Source: Cupriavidus neocaledonicus (GTDB taxonomy: Bacteria > Pseudomonadota > Gammaproteobacteria > Burkholderiales > Burkholderiaceae). Taken from it: DNA of 64,000 nucleotides. Each line of letters begins with the position of its first letter. Position 1 is the stretch's first letter. Positions 35,850 to 45,655 of the stretch are shown piece after piece. A program made the position numbers and the translations under genes. Under the pieces are notes generated by a model, which searched no databases, was not told the DNA's origin, and worked only from the letters and a program-made list of their open reading frames with translations. The stretch is from positions 186,001 through 250,000 of the forward strand of contig NZ_AQUR01000107.1 of the NCBI RefSeq assembly GCF_000372525.1, given 5' to 3'.

Positions 35850-36884
35850 TCAGAACGTATAGCCGGCCGGGCTGGCCACGCCTTCGAGCGCGTCCAGCAG
35901 GCGGATCAGCTTGCGCAGTTCGGTATAGCGCCCGGCCACCTGGCGGGTGTACTTCATCACCAGCGGCAGGTTGGCCAGGTAGCCGTCCTTGCCGTCGCGG
36001 TGGTACAGGCGGGCGAAGATCCCCAGCACCTTGAGGTGGCGCTGCAGCCCCATCCACTCGAAGTCGCGGTAGAACTCGCCGAAGTCCGGGTTGACCGGCA
36101 GCGCGGCCTTGCGCGCGCGTTCCCAGTAGCGGATCAGCCAGTCGAGCTGCTGCTCTTCATCCCATTCGATATAGGCATCGCGCCACAGCGAGACCGCATC
36201 GTAGGTGATCGGGCCCGTCACCGCGTCCTGGAAGTCCAGCACGCCCGGGTTGGCGGCGCCGTCGAGCACCATCAGGTTGCGCGAGTGGAAGTCGCGGTGC
36301 ACGTAGACCTGGGGCTGGGCGAGGTTGTTGGCAAGCAGCGCCTCGGTCACTTCGTGCCAGTCGGCCTGCTGGGCCTCGGTCAGGGTCGCGCCCACATGCC
36401 GGGCCACGTACCACTGCGGGAACAGGTCGAGTTCGCGCTGCAGCAGCGCGCGGTCATAGGCGGGCAGTTCGCCGGGGCGCGTGGCGGCCTGGATGCGGAC
36501 CAGCGCGGCGGCGGCGTCGGTGTACAGGCCGTGCGCCGAGGAATCGTCCAGCTTCGACAGGTAGGTCTGGTTGCCAAGGTCGGCCAGCAGGAGAAAGCCC
36601 TGGTCCAGGTCCTGCGCCAGCACCGTCGGCACGGTCACGCCGGCGGCGCCGAACAGCCCGCAGACATGGATGAACGGGCGGCAGTCTTCGTGCGCCGGCG
36701 GGGCGTCCATCACGATCGCGGTCGGATGCGCGCGATGGCCGGTGCGGACGCGGAAATAGCGCCGGAAGCTGGCATCGGCGGAAGCCGGCACGCAGGAGTC
36801 GGGATCGGCGGACCATGCCGGTCCGAGTCCGGCCACCCAGGCCTTGAGCTGGTCCAGGCGCGGGTCGTGGGGAAGAGCTGCCAT
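35850..36884 (-). CDS. amgK: N-acetylmuramate/N-acetylglucosamine kinase (AmgK)
   Basis: 344 aa kinase of the aminoglycoside phosphotransferase fold. Catalytic loop VYVHRDFHSRNLM and metal motif GVLDFQDAVTGP. Size and the neighbouring murU, with divergent lptD, match the Pseudomonas amgK-murU locus: AmgK phosphorylates MurNAc or GlcNAc at the anomeric carbon. ATG at 36884 (MAALPHDPRLDQL). An APH label alone would suggest drug resistance, which the context does not support. First gene of a seven-gene operon down to ubiH. Confidence 0.88.
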   Translation of the reverse strand: MAALPHDPRLDQLKAWVAGLGPAWSADPDSCVPASADASFRRYFRVRTGHRAHPTAIVMDAPPAHEDCRPFIHVCGLFGAAGVTVPTVLAQDLDQGFLLLADLGNQTYLSKLDDSSAHGLYTDAAAALVRIQAATRPGELPAYDRALLQRELDLFPQWYVARHVGATLTEAQQADWHEVTEALLANNLAQPQVYVHRDFHSRNLMVLDGAANPGVLDFQDAVTGPITYDAVSLWRDAYIEWDEEQQLDWLIRYWERARKAALPVNPDFGEFYRDFEWMGLQRHLKVLGIFARLYHRDGKDGYLANLPLVMKYTRQVAGRYTELRKLIRLLDALEGVASPAGYTF

Positions 36885-37003
36885 ACAGGTACTTGTCGGA
36901 GGTACGCGTGAGGATGGGGCGCGGGGGCGTAACCAAAGTGAAAGCCCTCGATGACCGGAAATGAAACCGGAAGTAAGCGGCAAGAGCACCCCGGGTTGCC
37001 CCG

Positions 37004-37009
37004 TATAAT
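37004..37009 (+). promoter_or_regulatory. -10 element of the lptD operon
   Basis: Perfect TATAAT at 37004-37009 in the 249-bp gap divergent from amgK; no good -35 at 16-18 bases, so an activator or a sigma-E-type promoter could be involved. Predicted leader of about 120 nt is very GC-rich and structured. No other feature seen in the gap. Confidence 0.5.
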
Positions 37010-37133
37010 ACCCGACCAGACCGGGGCGCCGGTGGCCTCCGGGAGGGGCCGCGTTGCCCCGCAGCCTGCCCCGGCGGGGCCTGGCGGCCTGCAGGCGAGC
37101 CGCTGCCCGTGCCGAGACTGACAACCCGTGCGC

Positions 37134-39575
37134 ATGACCGAACCACAACGATCACCGAACAACAGGGCCTTGCCTTCGCCTGCTTCCCCCCGCGCCCCGG
37201 CCCGAGCCAGGCGCGGCGGCAGCCTGCACGCAGGCGCGCTGCGCCCGCTGGTGCTGGCCATGGCCGGCCTGTCGGCCGGCGCCCAGGCGCAGATGACCGG
37301 CTCGGCGATCCCCGACCTCGACCAGGTCGAGCCGGTGTTCGAAGCCGCGCCGCCGGCGCCGCCGCTGCCGGTGGAGTCCGGCGAACTGGTGCCGCGCCTG
37401 GCCGAGCCGGCCGCGAAGGGCGAGTCCAATCCCGACGCCCCCACCTTTATCGAAGCCGACCGCATGACCGGCTACAGCGAGCGCGGCGTCGAGCTGGAAG
37501 GCCATGCCGAACTGCGTCGCGACGGCGGCGTGGTCAAGGGCGACAAGCTCACCTACGACCAGGACACCGACGAGGCCTTCGCGCAGGGCAACGTGCGCAT
37601 GTCGCGCGGCGGCACGCTGGCGGTGGGCCCCGAAGCGCGGCTCAGGGTCGAGGCCAACGAAGGCTACATGCTGTCGCCGGACTACTATTTCCAGCAGACC
37701 GGCGGCACCGGCAAGGCCGAGCGCATCGACTTCCTCGACCAGAACCGCAGCACGGCCCGGCAGGCGTCGTACACCACCTGCTCGCCCGACAATGCCGACT
37801 GGTATTTCAGCGCGAACCGGATCGACCTGGACAGCGACCGCCAGGTGGGCGTGGCCTACGGCGGCGTGCTGAACTTCTTCGGCGTGCCGGTCGCGGCCGC
37901 GCCCGCGTTCAGCTTCCCGCTGAACGACGACCGCCGCAGCGGCTTCCTGCCGCCGCTGATGGGGTACAGCTCGAAGTCGGGTTTCGACGTGACCGCGCCG
38001 TACTACGTCAATATCGCGCCCAACCGCGACCTGACCATCTACCCGCGGCTGATGACCGAGCGCGGCCTGCAGCTCGGCGGCGAATACCGCTACCTGAGCG
38101 AGACCTACTCCGGGCGCGTGCGCGCCGAGTTCCTGCCGGACGACAAGAAGACCAACTCGAACCGCTGGGCCTATTCGCTGCAGCATACCCAGCGACTGGC
38201 GCCGGGGCTGGGGGCGTACCTGAACCTGAACCGCGTCTCGGATGACCGCTACCCGGACGACTTCAACCGCACCGTGTCGCAATCGACGCTGCGGCAGTAC
38301 ACGCAGGAAGGCGGCGTCACCTACAACTGGCAGGACTTCACCCTGCTGGCGCGGGTGCAGAAGTTCCAGACGCTGCGCCCCAGCGAGCCCTCGTACGAAC
38401 GCGTGCCGCAGCTGAACGGCAAATACATCCGCTATGACCTGGGCGGCTTCGACGTGCAGATGGAAGCCGACTACACCCGTTTCCGCATTCCGCTGACGTC
38501 CACCGGCTTCCAGCAGCCGCAGGGCGAGCGCATGTATTTCCAGCCCAGCATCAGCTACCCGATCGTGCGCGCCGGCTGGTACGTGACGCCCAAGGTGTCG
38601 TTCAACGCCGCGCAGTACCAGATGGAAGCGGCCACCAACACGCCGACTGCGCAGAACAACCTGTCGCGCGCGATCCCGACCGTCAGCCTGGATTCGGGCA
38701 TGACCTTCGAGCGCGACGCGCCCACCATCAGCCGCCTGTTCGGGGTCAACTACGTGCAGACGCTCGAGCCGCGCCTGTTCTACGTCTACACGCCGTTCCG
38801 CGACCAGAGCCAGTTCCCGCTGTTCGACACGGTGCAGTCCGACTTCGGCTACGGGCAGATCTTCAGCGAAAACCCGTTCACCGGCTACGACCGCATCGCC
38901 GACAACAACAAGCTGACCGGCGGCGTGACCACGCGCCTGATCGAGTCCGATACCGGCATCGAGCGCTTCCGCGGCACCATTGCCCAGCGCTATGACTTCA
39001 CCGGGCAGCGCGTGCAGCTCAACGGCACGCTGGCCGATCCCAAGTCGGGCTCGTCGGATTTGCTGGCCGCCACCACGATCCAGCTGTTCCGCGGCTATTA
39101 CCTGGATGCGGGGGTGCAGTTCAACCCGGATTCAGACCGGATCAACTACGGCAACGTGGCTTTTACCTACCGCCCCGAGTCGCGCAAGGTGATCAACGCC
39201 GGCTACCGCTATCGCCGGCCCACCTCGGTAACCGACAATACCGCGATCGACCAGTTCGAGGTGTCGAGCCAGTGGCCGATCACGCGCCGCGCCTACGGCA
39301 TCGCGCGCTTCGCTTTCGACCTGACCGCCAGCCAGATGGTCGATGCGCTTGCCGGCGTCGAGTACGCCGCGGATTGCTGGGTCGGCCGGGTGGTCTACCA
39401 GCGCTTCCGCAACACCACGCAGGGCTACACCGGGCGGGTCTTCCTGCAGGTGGAGTTCCGTGGCCTTTCCAAGATCGGGTCCAACCCGTTGAACATCCTG
39501 CGCCTGAACGTGCCGGGCTACGAGCCGGTCTCGGCCAAGCCGGTGCCGACGACCCAGTTCGATCACTATGAATGA
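37134..39575 (+). CDS. lptD: LPS assembly outer membrane protein LptD
   Basis: 813 aa. Signal peptide region up to about residue 52 (SAGAQAQ cleavage), then a long Pro-rich stretch, an OstA/LptA-like domain (about 100-210) and the beta-barrel LptD domain (about 300-750). LptD with LptE inserts lipopolysaccharide in the outer leaflet. Only two cysteines are present (YTTCSPD and AADCWVG), compared with four in E. coli. ATG at 37134 used; GTG at 37128 would add two residues. Starts the classic lptD-surA-pdxA-rsmA cluster. Confidence 0.95.
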   Translation: MTEPQRSPNNRALPSPASPRAPARARRGGSLHAGALRPLVLAMAGLSAGAQAQMTGSAIPDLDQVEPVFEAAPPAPPLPVESGELVPRLAEPAAKGESNPDAPTFIEADRMTGYSERGVELEGHAELRRDGGVVKGDKLTYDQDTDEAFAQGNVRMSRGGTLAVGPEARLRVEANEGYMLSPDYYFQQTGGTGKAERIDFLDQNRSTARQASYTTCSPDNADWYFSANRIDLDSDRQVGVAYGGVLNFFGVPVAAAPAFSFPLNDDRRSGFLPPLMGYSSKSGFDVTAPYYVNIAPNRDLTIYPRLMTERGLQLGGEYRYLSETYSGRVRAEFLPDDKKTNSNRWAYSLQHTQRLAPGLGAYLNLNRVSDDRYPDDFNRTVSQSTLRQYTQEGGVTYNWQDFTLLARVQKFQTLRPSEPSYERVPQLNGKYIRYDLGGFDVQMEADYTRFRIPLTSTGFQQPQGERMYFQPSISYPIVRAGWYVTPKVSFNAAQYQMEAATNTPTAQNNLSRAIPTVSLDSGMTFERDAPTISRLFGVNYVQTLEPRLFYVYTPFRDQSQFPLFDTVQSDFGYGQIFSENPFTGYDRIADNNKLTGGVTTRLIESDTGIERFRGTIAQRYDFTGQRVQLNGTLADPKSGSSDLLAATTIQLFRGYYLDAGVQFNPDSDRINYGNVAFTYRPESRKVINAGYRYRRPTSVTDNTAIDQFEVSSQWPITRRAYGIARFAFDLTASQMVDALAGVEYAADCWVGRVVYQRFRNTTQGYTGRVFLQVEFRGLSKIGSNPLNILRLNVPGYEPVSAKPVPTTQFDHYE

Positions 39576-39584
39576 CGGATTACG

Positions 39585-41057
39585 ATGAAACGTCAAGAAT
39601 TCGCCGTGTTTTCCTTTTTGCTGACGTCCTGGCACCGGCTGCTGCTACCGGCCGTGCTGGCCGCGATGGCAGTGCCCGCCGCCGCGCAACTGAAGGCGCC
39701 AGGCACGCCGCGCGCCAGCGGCATCTTCGTGCCGCAGGCATCCGACGTCAGCGCGCCGTCCAGCCAGCCCAAGCTGGGCGTGCCGCAGGCGGGCGGGCAG
39801 AAGCGCTCGCAGCTGATCGACGAAGTGGTGGCGGTGGTCAACAACAGCGTGATCACGCGGCGCGAACTGCTTGACCGCGCCGACGAGATCGAGGGCCAGC
39901 TGCGTGCCGGCGGCCGTCCGGTGCCCGCGCGCGCCGACCTGCTGGGCGAGGTGCTCGAGCGCCTGGTGATGGAGCGCGTGCAGACCCAGGCCGCGCAGGA
40001 CGCCGGCATCCGCGTCACCGACCAGGAGGTCGACCGCGCCATCGAATCGGTGGCCCAGCAGAACCAGATGAACGCGGCCGAGCTGCGCCGCCGGGTCGAG
40101 GGCAGCGGCATGACCTGGACCAAGTACCGCGACGAGCTGCGCAAGCAGGTGCAGGTGATCCGCCTGCGCGAGCGCGAGGTCGATTCCAAGGTGCAGGTCT
40201 ACGACGGCGAGATCGACAACTACCTGGCGGCGCGTGGCGGCCAGGGCGCGGCCGGCGGCCCGACCGAATACAACATGGCGCAGATCCTCGTGCGCGTGCC
40301 CGAGAATGCCTCGGACGAGCAGAAGCAGGCGCTGCGCGCCAAGGCCGAGGGGCTGCTCAGGCAGGCCCAGGGCGGCGCCGACTTCGCGCAGCTGGCGCAA
40401 ACCAGTTCCGAAGGCCCCGAAGCGGCCCAGGGCGGTGCCATGGGCTTCCGCGAAATCGGCCGCCTGCCGGCGCTGTTCGCCAATGCCGTGGTCGACCTGC
40501 AGCCGGGCGCGGTGGCGCCGCAGGTGGTCGAGAGCGCGGCCGGCTTCCATGTGATCAAGCTGGTGGCCAAGCGCGCGGCGCCGGCTTCGGGCCCGGCCGC
40601 GGCCGGCAAGATCACGCAGACCCAGGTGCGCCACATCCTGATCCGCACCGGCCCCAACATGCCCGAGGCCGAGGCGCGCCGCCAGCTCGGCACGCTGCGC
40701 GACCGCATCACCCATGGCGGCGACTTTGCCGATGCGGCCAGGCGTTTCTCGCAGGACGGCTCGGCGCAGAACGGTGGCGACCTGGGCTGGGTGTCGCCGG
40801 GCGAGCTGGTGCCCGAGTTCGAGCAGGCCATGAGCCGGCTGCGCCCGAACGAGATCTCCGAGCCGGTGGTCACGCAGTTCGGCGTGCACCTGATCCAGGT
40901 CCTGAACCGCCGCGAGACCGAGCTGTCGCCGGAGAAGCAGCGCGACTTCGCCCGTGCCGAAGTGCGCGAACAGAAGCTGCGCGCAGCCTATGATGACTGG
41001 GTGCGCCAGCTGCGCTCGCAGGCGTACGTGGAGTACCGGGTCAACCGCCAGCGCTGA
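39585..41057 (+). CDS. surA: Periplasmic chaperone/peptidyl-prolyl isomerase SurA
   Basis: 490 aa. Signal peptide (hydrophobic segment residues 15-35, AAAQ cleavage), SurA N-terminal helical domain (about 75-215: DEVVAVVNNSVITRREL), and two parvulin domains (about 225-325 with YNMAQILVRVP; about 345-440 with VRHILIRTGPNMPE). Longer than E. coli SurA (428 aa) owing to an Ala/Pro-rich stretch after the signal. Chaperones outer-membrane proteins such as LptD, encoded 9 bases upstream. Confidence 0.95.
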   Translation: MKRQEFAVFSFLLTSWHRLLLPAVLAAMAVPAAAQLKAPGTPRASGIFVPQASDVSAPSSQPKLGVPQAGGQKRSQLIDEVVAVVNNSVITRRELLDRADEIEGQLRAGGRPVPARADLLGEVLERLVMERVQTQAAQDAGIRVTDQEVDRAIESVAQQNQMNAAELRRRVEGSGMTWTKYRDELRKQVQVIRLREREVDSKVQVYDGEIDNYLAARGGQGAAGGPTEYNMAQILVRVPENASDEQKQALRAKAEGLLRQAQGGADFAQLAQTSSEGPEAAQGGAMGFREIGRLPALFANAVVDLQPGAVAPQVVESAAGFHVIKLVAKRAAPASGPAAAGKITQTQVRHILIRTGPNMPEAEARRQLGTLRDRITHGGDFADAARRFSQDGSAQNGGDLGWVSPGELVPEFEQAMSRLRPNEISEPVVTQFGVHLIQVLNRRETELSPEKQRDFARAEVREQKLRAAYDDWVRQLRSQAYVEYRVNRQR

Positions 41058-41106
41058 CGCGCCGGTCCCGTCCGCCCGCCCGTCAGCCCCTCAGCGCCAC
41101 GCCGAC

Positions 41107-42192
41107 ATGCCCGAACCGCTAGCCCTCGCCATTTCCACCGGAGAACCCGCCGGCATCGGCCCCGATATCACCATCGGGGCGCTGCTGCAGCTGGCGGGCG
41201 CCAACCATGGCGCCGAGGGCGCGGCCTACCGCTTCCATGTGCTGGGGGATGCCCGCCTGCTGGCCGAACGGGCCGAGGCGCTGGGCGTCACCCACGCCTG
41301 GGAGCGGCGCCTTGCCGACGGTGACGTGGTGATCGACGACATCGCGCTGGCGGTGGCGTGCGAGGCCGGACGGCTCGACGCGCGCAACGGCCGCTATGTG
41401 CTGAAGCTGCTCGATGCCGCCATCGACGGCTGCCGCGCGCGGGGCGGCGCCGCGCCGCGCTATGCCGCGATGGTCACGGCGCCGGTGCAGAAGAGCACCA
41501 TCAACGACGCCGGGGTGTCCTTCACCGGCCATACCGAATACCTTGCCGACCGCGCCGGCGTGCCGCGCGTGGTGATGATGCTGGCCGGCCCGCAGCCGGC
41601 GCACGACCACGCCATGCTGCGCGTGGCGCTGGCCACCACCCATCTGCCGCTGCGCGCGGTGCCCGATGCGCTGTCGGTGCCGCTGCTGGTGCAGACGCTG
41701 GCCATCATCGATGCCGACCTGCGCCGCTGCTTCGGCATCGCGCGGCCGCGCATCCTGGTCACGGGCCTGAACCCGCACGCCGGCGAAAGCGGCCACATGG
41801 GCCGCGAAGAGATCGACATCATCGCGCCAGCGCTGGCGCAGGCCAAGGATGCCGGCATCGATGCGCGCGGGCCGTTCCCGGCCGACACGCTGTTCCAGCC
41901 GCGCCACCTGCGCGATGCCGACTGCGTGCTGGCGATGTACCATGACCAGGGGCTGGCGCCGCTCAAGTACGGCACCTTCGGCCACGGCGTGAACATCACG
42001 CTGGGGCTGCCCTTCATCCGCACGTCGGTGGACCATGGCACCGCGCTCGAGCTCGCCGGCACCGGCCAGGCCGAGCACGGCAGCATGATCGAGGCCATCC
42101 GCACGGCGGTTATCATGTCTGGCCACGCCAACGGCCGCCGACCCGGCAACGGCCCGGGCCATACCCCTTCCGGCACGCAGCCGCCATGCTGA
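41107..42192 (+). CDS. pdxA: 4-hydroxythreonine-4-phosphate dehydrogenase
   Basis: 361 aa enzyme of pyridoxal-phosphate synthesis. Motifs ISTGEPAGIGPDI, TAPVQKSTINDAG, FTGHTEYLA and the metal-binding AMYHDQGLAPLKY. ATG at 41107 fits the family; the open frame extends upstream into surA without conservation. Follows surA by 49 bases; the E. coli order surA-pdxA-rsmA is preserved. Confidence 0.95.
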   Translation: MPEPLALAISTGEPAGIGPDITIGALLQLAGANHGAEGAAYRFHVLGDARLLAERAEALGVTHAWERRLADGDVVIDDIALAVACEAGRLDARNGRYVLKLLDAAIDGCRARGGAAPRYAAMVTAPVQKSTINDAGVSFTGHTEYLADRAGVPRVVMMLAGPQPAHDHAMLRVALATTHLPLRAVPDALSVPLLVQTLAIIDADLRRCFGIARPRILVTGLNPHAGESGHMGREEIDIIAPALAQAKDAGIDARGPFPADTLFQPRHLRDADCVLAMYHDQGLAPLKYGTFGHGVNITLGLPFIRTSVDHGTALELAGTGQAEHGSMIEAIRTAVIMSGHANGRRPGNGPGHTPSGTQPPC

Positions 42193-42209
42193 CGCCGGAC
42201 TAATACATC

Positions 42210-43043
42210 ATGCGTTCTAACGTGCACCAGGGCCATGTGGCCCGCAAACGATTCGGGCAGAACTTCCTGGTCGACGACACCATCATCCACGGCATCGTCA
42301 ATGCCATCAGCCCGCAGGCCGGCGACGTGCTGGTCGAGATCGGGCCGGGGCTGGGCGCGCTGACCGACCCGCTGCTCGAGCGGATTGCGCAGATGCAGGT
42401 GGTCGAACTGGACCGCGACCTGGTCGAACGGCTGCGCCGCCGCTATGGCGAGCGCCTGCAGGTCCACGCCGGCGACGCGCTCGACTTCGACTTCGACAAG
42501 CTCGCCGTGCCCGGCCGACCGCTGCGCATCGTCGGCAACCTGCCGTACAACATTTCGAGCCCGCTGCTGTTCCACCTGATGGAGTTTGCCGACCACGTGC
42601 ACGACCAGCACTTCATGCTGCAGAAGGAGGTGGTCGAGCGCATGGTCGCCGAGCCCGGCAGCAAGGCCTTCGGCCGGCTGTCGATCATGCTGCAGGTGCG
42701 CTACTACATGGAGCATGTGCTGGACGTGCCGCCGGGCGCCTTCAACCCGCCGCCCAAGGTCGACTCCGCCGTGGTCCGCATGATCCCGTGGCCGCGCCAC
42801 GGCGACGGCCGGCTGCGTTCGCCGCATGCCGATTGCGACATTACCGTGCTCGGCGACGTGGTCACGGCGGCGTTCTCGCAGCGGCGCAAGGTGCTGCGCA
42901 ACACGCTCTCGTTCCTGCGCGACCAGGTCGACTTCGAAGCCATGGGCTTCGACCTGGGCCGGCGCGCCGAGGAAGTGCCGGTCGGCGAGTATGTCGAGCT
43001 GGCCCGGCGCCTGGGCGACAAGGCTTCGGGCCAGGCCGCCTGA
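42210..43043 (+). CDS. rsmA: 16S rRNA (adenine1518/1519-N6) dimethyltransferase
   Basis: 277 aa. SAM-binding [17 protein letters not shown], catalytic [14 protein letters not shown] (NLPY), and a C-terminal helical domain. Dimethylates two adjacent adenines in helix 45 of 16S rRNA late in 30S assembly; loss gives kasugamycin resistance in other bacteria (ksgA). Start ATG 17 bases after pdxA. Confidence 0.96.
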   Translation: MRSNVHQGHVARKRFGQNFLVDDTIIHGIVNAISPQAGDVLVEIGPGLGALTDPLLERIAQMQVVELDRDLVERLRRRYGERLQVHAGDALDFDFDKLAVPGRPLRIVGNLPYNISSPLLFHLMEFADHVHDQHFMLQKEVVERMVAEPGSKAFGRLSIMLQVRYYMEHVLDVPPGAFNPPPKVDSAVVRMIPWPRHGDGRLRSPHADCDITVLGDVVTAAFSQRRKVLRNTLSFLRDQVDFEAMGFDLGRRAEEVPVGEYVELARRLGDKASGQAA

Positions 43044-43113
43044 GCCCGCGCCGACTTCCCGCATTCCCTGGCATCCAGATTCTCCCGCGACTATTTCCGT
43101 GCAAGACCGTCCC

Positions 43114-44151
43114 ATGACAGCCCAAACCAGCCAAACCAACCGGCGTCCCGTGATCCTGACCGGCGACCGTCCCACCGGCCCGCTGCACCTCGGCCACTTC
43201 GTCGGCTCGCTCAAGAGCCGCGTCGCGCTGCAGGATTCGCACGAGCAATACCTGCTGCTGGCCGACACCCAGGCCATGACCGACAACGCGCACGATCCCG
43301 ACAAGGTGCGCCGCAACGTGCTGGAGGTGGCGCTGGACTACCTGGCGGTCGGCATCGACCCGGCCAAGACCACCATCACGGTGCAGTCGCACCTGCCCGC
43401 GCTGGCCGAGCTGACGCTGATGTACCTGAACTTCGTCACGGTGGCGCGGCTCGAGCGCAACCCGACCATCAAGGAAGAGATCCAGGCGCGCGGCTTTGGC
43501 CGCGACATCCCGGCCGGCTTCCTGTGCTATCCGGCCTCGCAGGCCGCCGACATCACCGGCTTCAAGGCCGAGGTGGTGCCGGTGGGCGAGGACCAGGCCC
43601 CGCTGATCGAGCAGACCAACGAGATCGTGCGCCGCATCAACCACCAGGTCGGCCGCGACGTGCTGCCCGAGTGCAAGGCGATGATTCCGCAGTTCGGCCG
43701 TCTGCCCGGCGTCGACGGCAAGGCCAAGATGAGCAAGTCGATGGGCAACGCGATCGCGCTGGGGGCCGCGCCCGAGCAGATCAAGGCCGCGGTGCACAGC
43801 ATGTACACCGACCCCAACCACCTGCGCGTGTCCGATCCCGGCCAGGTCGAGGGCAACGTGGTGTTCACCTATCTCGATGCGTTCGATCCGAACACCGAGG
43901 AAGTCCAGGCGCTGAAGGAACACTACCAGCGCGGCGGGCTCGGCGACATGGTGCTCAAGCGCCGCATCGAGGGCGTGCTGCAAGACATGCTGGGCCCGAT
44001 CCGCGAGCGCCGCGAAGCGCTGGCCAAGGATCCGGACTATGTCTTCGACATCCTGCGCCAGGGCACCGCGAAGGCGCGCGAACTGACCCAGCAGACGCTG
44101 GAAGAAGTGCGCGACGCGCTCGGCATGTTCTCGTTCGAGGCACGGCGCTGA
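43114..44151 (+). CDS. trpS: Tryptophanyl-tRNA synthetase
   Basis: 345 aa class I synthetase. HLGH variant of HIGH at residues 25-28 (PTGPLHLGHF) and KMSKS in GKAKMSKSMGN. ATG at 43114 chosen; the frame is open well upstream inside rsmA. The protein differs from the short E. coli type in details (VILTGDRPTG), as in the second TrpRS clade common in betaproteobacteria and Gram-positives. Confidence 0.94.
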   Translation: MTAQTSQTNRRPVILTGDRPTGPLHLGHFVGSLKSRVALQDSHEQYLLLADTQAMTDNAHDPDKVRRNVLEVALDYLAVGIDPAKTTITVQSHLPALAELTLMYLNFVTVARLERNPTIKEEIQARGFGRDIPAGFLCYPASQAADITGFKAEVVPVGEDQAPLIEQTNEIVRRINHQVGRDVLPECKAMIPQFGRLPGVDGKAKMSKSMGNAIALGAAPEQIKAAVHSMYTDPNHLRVSDPGQVEGNVVFTYLDAFDPNTEEVQALKEHYQRGGLGDMVLKRRIEGVLQDMLGPIRERREALAKDPDYVFDILRQGTAKARELTQQTLEEVRDALGMFSFEARR

Positions 44152-44226
44152 ACTTGGGACAGCGCTCAAGGGCACCACTGGTGTTTGGTGCTCCCAAGCC
44201 GCCCGAACTCGCCTGAGCAAGGTGTT

Positions 44227-44270
44227 CTCCCTCTCCCCTCATGGGGAGAGGGACCGGGGTGAGGGGTGGG
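44227..44270. repeat. CCCTCTCCC-type intergenic repeat (third copy)
   Basis: CCCTCTCCCC (44229-44238) and GGGGAGAGGG (44243-44252) form a perfect 10-bp hairpin with loop TCAT, followed by ACCGGGGTGAGGGG, the same tail as in the copies near 27.5 kb. It lies in the convergent gap between trpS and the EamA gene and may serve as a bidirectional transcript end. Confidence 0.75.
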
Positions 44271-44330
44271 CCAGCAAGGCGCCACACCAAGCAAGGCCAA
44301 CGGTTTTCAAGCCCAACCGTGGCGCGCCAC

Positions 44331-45236
44331 TCACGCCCGCCGGTTCACCAGCACAATCCCCGCCAGCACCAGCACCGCCGCCACCGCAAAGCGCGGGCCC
44401 ACGGCGTCGTGCATCAGCACCACGCCGAAGGCGACCCCGAACAGCGGCGTCAGGAAGGAAAACACCGACAGCCGCGACGCCAGGTAGCGCTGCAGCAGCC
44501 AGAACCAGGCCAGGTAGCTGGCAAAGGCGATCAGCACCGACTGGTAGAACAGGCTCGCCAGCACCACGCCGTCGATCTGCACGGCGGCGGTCTGGCCGCC
44601 CGCCAGCGCCATGCCCAGCAGCATCACCGCGGACACCGCCAGCTGGTACAGCAGGGTCTTGCTGGCCGGTGCGCCGGCCAGCGGGCTGGCGCGCACCACC
44701 ACGGTGGTGGCTGCCCACAGCGCGCCGGCGAGGATGCCGAGCGCATCGCCCAGCAGCGTGCTGCCCTGCGCCGACGGCGCGGCGATGCCATCGGCAAAGG
44801 CCAGCGCCATGCCCGCGAATGCCAGTGCCACGCCCAGCCATTGTCCGGGGCGCAGCCGTTCGCCCGGCACCACCGCATGCAGTCCCAGCGCGGTGAAGAT
44901 CGGCGCGGTGTACAGGAACACCGCCATGCGCGAGGCCGTGGTGTGCCCCAGGCCGACGAAGATGCAGAAGAACTCCGCCCCGAACAGCAGCCCAGCCAGC
45001 AGGCCGGCGTTGAGCGTACCGTCGCGCCGCCACAGCGGGGTGCCGCGCCACGCCGCGAAGCCGAATACCAGCAGCCCCGCGACCGCCGAGCGCACGCCGG
45101 CCTGCAGCACCGCGCCCATCAGCGGCGCGGTCACCTTGATCACCACCTGCTGCAGTCCCCAGGCGGCGCACAGCACCACCATCAGGCCGATGGCGGTGCC
45201 GTCGAGCGGCTGGCGCGCGACGCCCTGCGTGCTCAC
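44331..45236 (-). CDS. EamA family (DMT superfamily) transporter
   Basis: 301 aa with about ten hydrophobic segments in two EamA repeats (residues about 15-140 and 155-298). LCAAWGLQQVVIK and FSFLTPLFGVAFGV are family-like. Metabolite exporter by analogy; substrate unknown. ATG at 45236 lies 11 bases after the gloA stop on the minus strand, so the two may be co-transcribed. Confidence 0.88.
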   Translation of the reverse strand: MSTQGVARQPLDGTAIGLMVVLCAAWGLQQVVIKVTAPLMGAVLQAGVRSAVAGLLVFGFAAWRGTPLWRRDGTLNAGLLAGLLFGAEFFCIFVGLGHTTASRMAVFLYTAPIFTALGLHAVVPGERLRPGQWLGVALAFAGMALAFADGIAAPSAQGSTLLGDALGILAGALWAATTVVVRASPLAGAPASKTLLYQLAVSAVMLLGMALAGGQTAAVQIDGVVLASLFYQSVLIAFASYLAWFWLLQRYLASRLSVFSFLTPLFGVAFGVVLMHDAVGPRFAVAAVLVLAGIVLVNRRA

Positions 45237-45247
45237 GGCGCAGGCCT

Positions 45248-45655
45248 TCAGGGACGGCTCGCGTCGCGGGTGGAATGGCGCTCGATCAGCTCGATCTTGT
45301 AGCCGTCCGGGTCTTCGACGAAGGCGATCACGGTGGTGCCGCCCTTGACCGGGCCGGCTTCGCGCGTGACCTTGCCGCCGGCGGCGCGGATGCGCTCGCA
45401 GGCGGCCGCGGCATCGTCGGTCTCCAGCGCGATGTGGCCGTAGGCGGTGCCGAGGTCGTAGCTGTCGACGCCGTAGTTGTAGGTCAGCTCCAGCACCGCG
45501 GTTTCGCTCTCGGGGCCGTAGCCGACAAAGGCGAGGCGGTACTTGTACTCGGGGTTGTCGCTCTGGCGCAGCAGCTGCATGCCGAGTACGCGGGTGTAGA
45601 AGTCGATGGAGCGCTGCATGTCGCCGACGCGCAGCATGGTGTGGAGGAGTCGCAT
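45248..45655 (-). CDS. gloA: Lactoylglutathione lyase (glyoxalase I)
   Basis: 135 aa, the usual GloA length. Converts the methylglyoxal-glutathione hemithioacetal to S-lactoylglutathione. Four metal ligands are intact: His5 ([10 protein letters not shown]), Glu56 (AVLELTYN), His74 (YGHIALE) and Glu122 (YKIELIE), the arrangement of nickel-type GloA. ATG at 45655 on the minus strand; preceded by a 95-bp gap to the YgjP-type gene. Confidence 0.95.
   Translation of the reverse strand: MRLLHTMLRVGDMQRSIDFYTRVLGMQLLRQSDNPEYKYRLAFVGYGPESETAVLELTYNYGVDSYDLGTAYGHIALETDDAAAACERIRAAGGKVTREAGPVKGGTTVIAFVEDPDGYKIELIERHSTRDASRP

Noticed and set aside
35850-36884. Aminoglycoside resistance gene (APH fold)
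   Set aside because: Operon with murU and divergence from lptD match the AmgK salvage kinase; no mobile context is present.
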